Positions 8,014 through 14,183 of a stretch of DNA of 64,000 nt are shown here, piece by piece. Origin of the DNA: Flavobacteriaceae bacterium (GTDB lineage: Bacteria > Bacteroidota > Bacteroidia > Flavobacteriales > Flavobacteriaceae). The DNA lies in the NCBI GenBank assembly GCA_021739635.1, contig JAIPBH010000006.1, positions 1 through 64,000 on the forward strand. Reading direction: 5' to 3'. Numbering within the stretch: position 1 is the stretch's first letter; every line of letters begins with the position of its first letter. Both the position numbers and the translations under genes were made by a program. The notes beneath the pieces were generated by a model. That model did no database searches. It was given only the letters and a program-made list of their open reading frames with translations, and was not told where the DNA came from.

Positions 8014-8628
8014 CATATAAAGGTGTTATCTAATAAAATGTGTGAGTTTATAAATCTCAAGTTAAAAATTAATCTGAGATTTTTTATTTATTAATTTTAA
8101 ATTTTACCTACTTCTGAAACCAGAAGACATTTTAAAGGAAGATTTTTTAAAGCAACTAAAATATATTTTGGAAATGAAAAAATAATCCCCCACTATTCTT
8201 TTAATTCCTCTGGGTTTTTCCATGTGAAATTATTAAAAGATACTATTGCTGATATGATATCTACTTAATTAGCAACCTAACATATAAAAAAGCTTTTTTT
8301 GCCTTGGCTGTGCAAGGCTAGCTTATTTAAGTTTAATGTAAAATAGGCATTCACCTAATATTACAGATTCTAAAACGACCGGCTTTTGAACTAAAATGTC
8401 ATTAATCTAATTAGCATTATTCTTAATTACTTTACTATTTTACTGTGTGGTGATTATAACTAATTTGTTTAGCCAAACGGATTTTTTCATTTAACCCTAA
8501 TTAACTTAAAGTATTTGAGCGCCACATTTGTTTTTGATAGCCCGAATCTATATTTTAAAAAATGTATCCCATACAGTTTTATCGTAAATGGGGAATTAGG
8601 AATTAGCAAATTAGCTTTTGGTACCCCC
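7964..8628. other. Intergenic stretch with an orphan fragment and hairpins
   Basis: About 650 bp lies between the small-gene pair and the primase gene. It holds the right arm of the long hairpin, the 11-base direct repeat TAACATATAAA at 8011-8021 and 8278-8288, an orphan coding-like fragment at 8101-8268, and a small GC-rich stem (8301-8306 with 8313-8318) flanked by a T-run. No intact gene is visible. The left border of the integrative element probably lies here, but no convincing attachment repeat was found. Confidence 0.5.
8101..8268 (+). pseudogene. Orphan C-terminal protein fragment
   Basis: A 55-codon open stretch after a stop, without a usable start, reads LPTSETRRHFKGRFF near its beginning and GFFHVKLLKDTIADMIST at its end. 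The charged and aromatic pattern is protein-like, so it probably is the tail of a lost gene. No family was recognised. The 11-base repeats at 8011 and 8278 flank it. Confidence 0.35.
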
Positions 8629-10224
8629 CTATACTTTATCTTTATTATTGATAATTCTAAAAAAACTGATTTTTTGACCGCTAATACTTTTGGTAAAGAA
8701 CTCTATACTTAAATTCATATGATTCACATATTTTCCAAGATAATTACTAAAGGCTCTTTGTGTGAATTTATTATTACCGTCTTCGTATAATTGTTTATAT
8801 TCTTCATATAATTCTTTAGTATTATACTCCGTATTTGGTTTAAGCAATTTGTTTTTAGTCCAGTTAAGAAATTCTTCTCCTATTATTTGTCTTAACCGAT
8901 TTTCAACCATATTAATTGATGGAGTAGGAATAAGACCTTTATCTAAGTATAATTGAATACAATCTATCATATACCAGTAAAACCTATTATATTGGTCATC
9001 ATCCCAGTCATCAGTAAAAAAAAGACACCCATGCTCCTCCACTATAGGCTCTTCAACTCCTGAGCTTATTTTACGTGAATAATAATCAGATAACTCAATA
9101 ATAAATTGACGCCGCTTTCTTGTTGAGCCAACACAATCCAATATAATATTTGAGCATATCAAGATTTTAGGACTGTCTTGAGCAAGTATAAAAAAAGAAT
9201 CTTTGAACTTCTGTTCTAAATTAAATCCGTCTGTTGAAAGGGAATTAAATCGATCGATATCCATTTCCTTGCTTACGTCATCAATCCATAATACTTTAGT
9301 AGCTCTAGTAACATCTTGAAAGTCAAAACGACTATTACCTTTAAATTTTTTTCCATCGATTTTTACTGTATTTCTTATCATAGCGATTGCATTCGATATA
9401 AGCCCCTTTCCTGTGCCTCCTTGAGGAATATTTACATCAGTTATCGATTCGTCATACAACAAGACCATTTGCCCTCCTGAACTCCTTTGAAAAGAATGCA
9501 TTAAATAACCTAAACCACTTCTTAGTGATCGTATTCTTTGACTATTCTTATTACAAACATTTTCAATGAATTTTGAAAAATGGCAACTTGAAGAATCTCT
9601 TTGCTTAATTTGACGATTAATTATGTTTTTTTTCCAAATTAAACCATCTACAGTGGTGCTATATGGTATTCTAAGGACTTCTTTAGCCTTAATTTCAACT
9701 ATTCCATTCTCAAAAAAAACACATGCTTTTTCTGTTGAATCTTTTTTTATTGGGCTTTCATCTTTGCACAAAAAATCTAAAAAATTATCATTTAATACTG
9801 TATTTGTTTGACGATAAAACATTTCTGTTTGTGCCTCCGAAGTAAAACATCCTTCTACACCATCAATCTCAATATTTAACTCAGGTAATTGCGTTAAGTA
9901 ATCATTAACGAGGTCTTTTATTTCTTTTAAGGAAATTTCAGAAATTATATTAAACTCTTTTCGAACTAGTATAAATGATTGATTTTCTCTTACATGACAA
10001 ATTCCTAGATGTTCTAGAAGGCTGATAACTCCTTTTTTATATAGTCCCGATAAAAACAAATATTCTTCTCCGCTTTTCTCTTTTTTCTTTATTATAGTGA
10101 AAATATCAATCCCAAATTTTAAATTCCCAAGGTCAACCTTTTCTGTACAAAAATGACCATCAATTTCTGATGCTTCATTGAAGGTATTAAGTATGTCTGA
10201 AGTTAATAAGTCTTTTGTTTCCAT
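8629..10224 (-). CDS. Primase-helicase of an integrative element (P-loop, D5/DUF5906-like)
   Basis: This 531-residue protein has a P-loop ATPase core: a Walker A-like motif at 269-274 (GGTGKG) and a Walker B motif at 311-316 (VLWIDD), followed by a KILICSNI sensor-like stretch near 355. This is the superfamily-3 or D5-like helicase arrangement found in phage, plasmid and integrative-element primase-helicases. The N-terminal 200 residues have no obvious primase motif. The C-terminus (about 430-520) looks like a winged-helix region. It probably unwinds the element's DNA for replication after excision. Its ATG overlaps the stop codon of the HTH gene upstream (TAATG), so the two are translated together. 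It is the last gene of the element's leftward unit. Confidence 0.8.
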   Translation of the reverse strand: METKDLLTSDILNTFNEASEIDGHFCTEKVDLGNLKFGIDIFTIIKKKEKSGEEYLFLSGLYKKGVISLLEHLGICHVRENQSFILVRKEFNIISEISLKEIKDLVNDYLTQLPELNIEIDGVEGCFTSEAQTEMFYRQTNTVLNDNFLDFLCKDESPIKKDSTEKACVFFENGIVEIKAKEVLRIPYSTTVDGLIWKKNIINRQIKQRDSSSCHFSKFIENVCNKNSQRIRSLRSGLGYLMHSFQRSSGGQMVLLYDESITDVNIPQGGTGKGLISNAIAMIRNTVKIDGKKFKGNSRFDFQDVTRATKVLWIDDVSKEMDIDRFNSLSTDGFNLEQKFKDSFFILAQDSPKILICSNIILDCVGSTRKRRQFIIELSDYYSRKISSGVEEPIVEEHGCLFFTDDWDDDQYNRFYWYMIDCIQLYLDKGLIPTPSINMVENRLRQIIGEEFLNWTKNKLLKPNTEYNTKELYEEYKQLYEDGNNKFTQRAFSNYLGKYVNHMNLSIEFFTKSISGQKISFFRIINNKDKV

Positions 10225-10562
10225 TATTTTATTCCTTTATTATTCAACAACTTAGATACTTTTGTTTCTTCAACAAGCGGTCTACCATTTCGCATCCAAT
10301 TGTTTAATTCTTTTCTTGAAAATGTTAATGGCCGTCCAGATGAAACAACTGGTATTTCACGTCTTGAAACTTTGGTGTATATCGTTTTTTTTGTGTAACC
10401 AGTTAATGCAACCGCTTGATCAACATAGATAATGTCTGATTTATTAATTCCATGCTTTTGTAAATCAGAAGGGTTTAGATTAACCTCAAGTGTTAAGGAT
10501 TTGTTTAGCTCAACAAATTCTCCTACAGTCAGGGTAATCAAGAGTCTTTTATCATTTTCCAT
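10224..10562 (-). CDS. Helix-turn-helix DNA-binding protein of the integrative element
   Basis: This small protein has an AlpA/MerR-like helix-turn-helix in its second half: YVDQAVALTGYTKKTIYTKV followed by a wing with GRPLTFSRKELNNWM. Such proteins regulate, or act as excision factors for, integrative elements and phage satellites. I place the start at 10562 (MENDKRLLITL, 112 residues). An upstream in-frame ATG at 10625 would add 21 mostly hydrophobic residues with no sign of belonging to the fold. It is coupled to the primase-helicase by a one-base TAATG overlap, a common pairing in Bacteroidota elements. Confidence 0.7.
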   Translation of the reverse strand: MENDKRLLITLTVGEFVELNKSLTLEVNLNPSDLQKHGINKSDIIYVDQAVALTGYTKKTIYTKVSRREIPVVSSGRPLTFSRKELNNWMRNGRPLVEETKVSKLLNNKGIK

Positions 10563-10840
10563 AATATTTCTATTGGTATTTAATTTGAGTTTTATAAACG
10601 CAGATGGAATAAACAAAACAGCCATACATTAACTAGCTTAGAATATTATTCAAAAGATGTAACAACATCTTCATTTTTTGATATTCTTAATAGTAAGAGT
10701 TATGCTTTATTCATTTTTTAAAAACAAGTGATTTGACCGTTTTGGGATAAACGCTACTTTACTGTATTAAAAAATGTGGTTTGCAGTTTTACCCCCCCCG
10801 ATACTATGAAATTTTGAATATTGCCGTAAAAAAAAAGTGT

Positions 10841-11062
10841 TTAGTGATTGTTTTCCTGAATATTCTCATCGATCAATCTGACTATATCCTTATGTTTATA
10901 AAAAATCCGCTTTCCTACTTTTGATGTTCTGATATTATAATCCACTGAGAAGGTTGACATTTTAGTGTCTCCATAATTGAAAAAATCTTGAACAACCTTT
11001 TTAGGTATCCAATCTCCAAAAGTTATTGATTTTTTTAGCGTCTGTGTTTCGTTTATTTCCAT
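10841..11062 (-). CDS. Small excisionase-like DNA-binding protein
   Basis: This 73-residue basic protein has a central pattern IPKKVVQDFFNYGDTKMSTF, then VGKRIFYKHKDIVRLID at the end. This is the shape of winged-helix excisionase (Xis) or HTH_17 proteins, where a Tyr/Phe-Lys stretch precedes a final helix. It would bend DNA or steer the integrase toward excision. The leader upstream of its ATG carries the same 13-base block (TTTTTTGTTCCAC) and a similar AT-rich tail as the leader of the integrase gene, suggesting common control. No stronger family assignment can be made by eye. Confidence 0.6.
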   Translation of the reverse strand: MEINETQTLKKSITFGDWIPKKVVQDFFNYGDTKMSTFSVDYNIRTSKVGKRIFYKHKDIVRLIDENIQENNH

Positions 11063-11124
11063 TTGAATTTATTTTGATTCAAATTTCTAATAAAATACTA
11101 ACTTGCTGTGGAACAAAAAACTAA

Positions 11125-11928
11125 CTAAGACAAAATCAGCCGCTCTACGCGTTTAATCTTAAATCGCCTTAAAGTTTCATAATTTGATATTGCTTCTTCA
11201 CTATTGTTTAATAATTCCTTTTCCCTTAAAATAATTTCTAATAAATCATAAAACTCGACTTTAAAATCAGACTCATTAAAGTCAATAGAATTAAGTTCTT
11301 TATTAAAATTTACTAAATAATTATATAAATCATGTAAGTCATTTTTATGAGAATATTTTATTTTATGTGTTACAGATGTCAATGGGTTTTTCACAGAAAT
11401 ATCCATTTTATAGCTGGGGATTTCTTTTTTAATTAAATCATTTAATATATGGATATCTTCTATGGCTTCTGTCAAAATTGGAGGAAAACTTTGGCTGTGT
11501 AATTGTCTATTCACCTTACGTGCAATAGCTGAAAAATCTATATTAAAATCCAATGCCATTTTTTCCTTAATTACAGATAAACTATACAGCTCATAAAAGC
11601 CCCATATGACTTCGTAAGGATATAAATATTTTGATTCTTCATGGTATTGATCTAAAGATTTAAAAAAATCTAAATAGGACATAAAAACTTTAGGTGTATA
11701 TTTTTTTAAACCCAATCTTCTAACAACATCTTTTACCTCATCATCATTATAAAAACATAAAGTAGCTACATACTTATAAATTTCAACATAGCGTTTCAAT
11801 TCATTAAGTTTCAAATAATTCTCTTCATGTGTATTTAAATGATTGATGATTTGACTTCTCTTCGATTGTAATAAATCAAATATTTTTTCCTTAAACGCTA
11901 TATTTATGCTTTTGAGCTTTCCCTTCAT
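11125..11928 (-). CDS. Unknown helical protein encoded with the integrase
   Basis: This 267-residue soluble protein is rich in Lys, Glu, Leu and Tyr and looks mostly alpha-helical, with no signal peptide or membrane segment. Recognisable catalytic motifs are absent. Phrases include DDEVKDVVRRLGLKKYTPKV in the first half and FKVEFYDLLEIILREKELL near the end. Its ATG overlaps the integrase stop codon (ATGA), so it is translated with the integrase. Position and size recall accessory genes that follow integrases in Bacteroidota conjugative and mobilisable elements, such as the RteC regulators of excision, but I see no specific RteC signature. It could be a regulator of excision, a directionality factor or a cargo gene. 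Confidence 0.65.
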   Translation of the reverse strand: MKGKLKSINIAFKEKIFDLLQSKRSQIINHLNTHEENYLKLNELKRYVEIYKYVATLCFYNDDEVKDVVRRLGLKKYTPKVFMSYLDFFKSLDQYHEESKYLYPYEVIWGFYELYSLSVIKEKMALDFNIDFSAIARKVNRQLHSQSFPPILTEAIEDIHILNDLIKKEIPSYKMDISVKNPLTSVTHKIKYSHKNDLHDLYNYLVNFNKELNSIDFNESDFKVEFYDLLEIILREKELLNNSEEAISNYETLRRFKIKRVERLILS

Positions 11929-13157
11929 TTTAATAACTTTTTAAAATGTTTTTGTAATTTTTTTTTGGCTCCCTTTAAAATATCATCACTTACATTAAAA
12001 TAATGACTGTCTATATCATTACTACTTGTATGACCCATTAAGCTTTTAATAACTAAACTTTCTCTGATTCCAGATTCAAAGATAGATTGTCTGAAGAAGC
12101 GTCTTGCGGTATAGGTACTAAGTGAAAAATCGATTCCCGTCTTTGCTGCTATAAGCTTTAAGTTTAAATTCATTTTGTCTAAACTACGCTCAGGTAGTAT
12201 CCTGTCTTCTGGAGTTTTTCCGTCATATTTATCTACGAGTTCCACTATCTGTTTTGTTAAAAATTGCTTCGTCTGTACCTTTGATTTTTTTCTCTTTAAC
12301 TCTATTAAACCGTTTTTTATATCTTGATATGTTAAATCTGTTGCATCACAGTAACTCAGTCCACTATAACATAAAAATAGAAAAATATCTCTATATACTT
12401 CTAAAGTACTATTTTTTGATAAATCTAGTTTGGCTATTTTTACAAAACAATCATTAGTCAAACGAGGCTTATCTGCTTTTTTAAAAGGAACTTTTACACC
12501 ATTAAAAGGATTAGTTGTAATACGCTCCTCAAATAGTAGTTTATTAAATATGGGCTTGATATTCTTAACAATTGAGTTCACGGATTGGCTATTCATTCCT
12601 ATTTTTTCTTGCTCAGGAATGGGTGTTTTTAGGTATTCAATGAACATAGAAACATGCAGCTTTTTAAAGTCTTTAATACCTAAAAAATTTAACTTTTTAT
12701 GCTCTAAAAAGTTACATAGATGATTGATTGATTTTTTGTAATTTCTTTTGGTTCCAGGAGCCTTATCGACATCTGGAAATATAATTTTATCATAAAATTG
12801 ATTGGCTGCATTTATAACTGAAATACCCTCCTCGTCCTTTTTTCTTGACAGCAGATAGTCAGTAATTTGGTGCGGCGTTACTGTTCCCATTTTAGTTAGG
12901 TGGATTCGCAGGTAGTTATGAAATTCATTTTGTATTTCATTAAGCAAAATATTATGTGCAAGCAAATGCCTTTGTTTTGAGCTAAAGCGCTGCAAATCTT
13001 CATCCCAGTATTTGATATCCTTGCTACTGATTTTTGTGGCACTAATTTTTCCTTCAGCTTTTTTTCGATCGTGTATAATTCTTAGACACAAAGGATAGGA
13101 CTTATTGTCCGCTATCTGCTTTGGCGTTTTAATGTAAAAATTAGATGTTGTTCCCAT
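11925..13157 (-). CDS. Tyrosine recombinase (integrase), Bacteroidota SAM-like type
   Basis: This 410-residue integrase has an arm-binding N-terminal domain, a SAM-like core-binding domain (about 110-215) and a catalytic domain (about 235-400). The expected catalytic positions can be followed: YSGLSYCD at about 264-271, where Ser268 replaces the first Arg; the basic RKKSK beta-hairpin near 289; YTAR with Arg352, where His is replaced by Tyr; GH at 375-376; and the nucleophile candidate Tyr386 (DSHYFN). Replacement of the first Arg by a small residue is known in CTnDOT-type integrases. It inserts and excises the element by strand exchange. The start faces a tRNA-Arg gene 300 bp away, a common integration target. 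Three GTGAAACA repeats in its upstream region may be arm-type binding sites. Confidence 0.9.
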   Translation of the reverse strand: MGTTSNFYIKTPKQIADNKSYPLCLRIIHDRKKAEGKISATKISSKDIKYWDEDLQRFSSKQRHLLAHNILLNEIQNEFHNYLRIHLTKMGTVTPHQITDYLLSRKKDEEGISVINAANQFYDKIIFPDVDKAPGTKRNYKKSINHLCNFLEHKKLNFLGIKDFKKLHVSMFIEYLKTPIPEQEKIGMNSQSVNSIVKNIKPIFNKLLFEERITTNPFNGVKVPFKKADKPRLTNDCFVKIAKLDLSKNSTLEVYRDIFLFLCYSGLSYCDATDLTYQDIKNGLIELKRKKSKVQTKQFLTKQIVELVDKYDGKTPEDRILPERSLDKMNLNLKLIAAKTGIDFSLSTYTARRFFRQSIFESGIRESLVIKSLMGHTSSNDIDSHYFNVSDDILKGAKKKLQKHFKKLLK

Positions 13158-13318
13158 AATTTCAAATTTTGTTAAAGATTTAAATTTTTATAAAATATTA
13201 GTGGAACAAAAAATTGACATCACTTCGATTGCCATGAACTTAATTGAAATTAATCCTGCTATCTGTTTCATCTTTTAGAAGCAGAAACTTTATATCTTTT
13301 CAAAACTTTAACATTTTT

Positions 13319-13357
13319 GTGAAACATTATTTCTATTGGTGAAACAATAGTGAAACA
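13319..13357 (+). promoter_or_regulatory. Three GTGAAACA repeats upstream of the integrase
   Basis: GTGAAACA occurs at 13319-13326, 13339-13346 and 13350-13357, so neighbouring starts are 20 and 11 bases apart, close to two and one helical turns. One-base variants (GTGGAACA) sit in the two leader blocks at 13201 and 11108. Spacing and location suggest integrase arm sites or a repressor operator. One further copy in inverse orientation near 14090, outside the element, shows that chance occurrence is possible. Confidence 0.45.
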
Positions 13358-13400
13358 AAAATGTGGCTTTAAACGAATTTTAACAAACCCAATTGAAAAC

Positions 13401-13433
13401 AAAAACCCCACAGTTCCTTAGCAACTATGGGGT
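13401..13433 (-). terminator. Intrinsic terminator of tRNA-Arg
   Basis: On the reverse strand an 11-base arm with ACCCCATAGTT pairs with AACTGTGGGGT across a short loop (one mismatch), followed by TTTTTGTTTT. It lies about 27 bases beyond the 3' end of the tRNA-Arg gene, in the right orientation to end its transcript. Confidence 0.75.
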
Positions 13434-13459
13434 AATGAAATTAATTGAAAATGTTTTTG

Positions 13460-13533
13460 TGACCGCGAAGGGATTCGAACCCCCAACCCTCAGAGCCGAA
13501 ATCTGATATTCTATCCAATTGAACTACGCAGCC
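13460..13533 (-). tRNA. tRNA-Arg (anticodon UCG)
   Basis: Read on the reverse strand, the cloverleaf is complete: acceptor GGCTGCG pairs with CGCGGTC (two wobble pairs), the D arm is GTTCAATTGGATAGAAT, and the anticodon stem TCAGA/TCTGA closes the loop TTTCGGC, giving anticodon TCG. The T loop is TTCGAAT. The discriminator is A, and CCA is not encoded. It decodes CGA and probably other CGN codons. It sits between yqeY and the integrase of the integrative element. The 3' end faces the element, but no duplicated 3' end was found on its far side. Confidence 0.95.
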
Positions 13534-13583
13534 TTATTATTGATTATTTTTTATTGACTATTTATTATTGCAATAAAAAAATA

Positions 13584-14033
13584 TTATGTTAATTTCTCTT
13601 TAACAATACTAGAAATTGTTTTTCCATCGGCTTTTCCAGCCAGTTCTTTACTTACTATTCCCATGACCTTACCCATATCTTTCATGCCTTCAGCTCCAAT
13701 TTTTTGAATAGTATCTAAAACAACTTTAGCAATCTCTTCTTCAGTCATAGCTTCTGGTAAAAATTGACTAATTATTTCTGCTTCTGCTAATTCTGGTGAT
13801 GCTAAATCTTCTCTTCCTTGTGCCAAGTAAATTGCGGCGCTTTCTTTGCGCTGCTTAACTTGTTTTTGAAGTATTTTAAGCTCTTGTTCTTGAGTTAATT
13901 CATCACTTCCACCTGTTTCTGTTTGGGCTAACAAAATAGCAGATTTTACAGCTCTTAAAGCTGTTAAAGCCGTAGTGTTTTTATCTTTCATGGCAATTTT
14001 CATTGCTGTCATGATATCTTGTTGTAAACTCAT
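13584..14033 (-). CDS. yqeY: GatB/YqeY domain protein
   Basis: This 149-residue protein matches the stand-alone YqeY family in full length. The N-terminal helices read MSLQQDIMTAMKIAMKDKNT with LTALRAVKSAI after it, the middle has KQVKQRKESAAIY, and the tail has EGMKDMGKVMGIVSKELAGK with DGKTISSIVK following. The family shares the tail domain of the GatB amidotransferase subunit, which binds tRNA. The function of free YqeY is not settled; a tRNA-related role is presumed. It lies downstream of ftsZ but beyond an intrinsic terminator, so it probably has its own promoter. The tRNA-Arg gene follows 50 bp later in the same direction. Confidence 0.92.
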   Translation of the reverse strand: MSLQQDIMTAMKIAMKDKNTTALTALRAVKSAILLAQTETGGSDELTQEQELKILQKQVKQRKESAAIYLAQGREDLASPELAEAEIISQFLPEAMTEEEIAKVVLDTIQKIGAEGMKDMGKVMGIVSKELAGKADGKTISSIVKEKLT

Positions 14034-14120
14034 TTTTTGTAAATAATTATTAGTATGCGAAGATACTAAGAAATTAAGTTTTGAACCTTTGCTGTTTCAC
14101 AAAATTTTTGAATAAATAAA

Positions 14121-14153
14121 AAACCCGAAAGCTGAGGGAACTTTTCGGGTTTA
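14121..14153 (-). terminator. Intrinsic terminator after ftsZ
   Basis: On the reverse strand AAACCCGAAAAG pairs with CTTTCGGGTTT around a small loop and runs into TTTTTTATTT. It lies about 30 bases after the ftsZ stop codon and would end the transcript of the division cluster. Confidence 0.85.
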
Positions 14154-14183
14154 CTAAATATTTGTAGGTTAAATAGTTACTCT

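Larger units (their letters stand above)
11108..13213 (-). repeat. Duplicated leader block upstream of the xis-like and integrase genes
   Basis: The 13-base block GTGGAACAAAAAA (+ strand) occurs at 11108-11120 and 13201-13213, each about 45 bases upstream of a leftward start codon (11062 and 13157). After the block, both leaders continue with TA(G/A)TATTTTAT and an AAATTT(G/A)AATC-like tail, the first with seven extra bases. This suggests a duplicated promoter or operator that sets integrase and excisionase-like genes under one control. Confidence 0.6.

Noticed and set aside
8301-8318. GC-rich stem GCCTTG/CAAGGC as intrinsic terminator
   Set aside because: The T-run is on the 5' side for + strand transcripts and the opposite strand has an A-run after the stem, so it does not fit a terminator in either direction.
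8381-8395. Possible left attachment copy of the tRNA-Arg 3' end (gaccggcttttgaac)
   Set aside because: It shares only a few bases with gaccgcgaagggattcgaac at 13461; the gaps are too many for an attachment core.
10789-10799. Run of eight C near 10792, in AT-rich DNA
   Set aside because: It lies in non-coding sequence between two element genes with no partner repeat. It may be a phase-variable tract or a sequencing slip; nothing supports a function.
11125-11928. Calling the 267-residue protein RteC
   Set aside because: Only size and position fit; I could not see any RteC-specific sequence pattern.
12254-12723. Two + strand frames inside the integrase gene
   Set aside because: They lie antisense to a well-supported integrase and show no family features or promoter.
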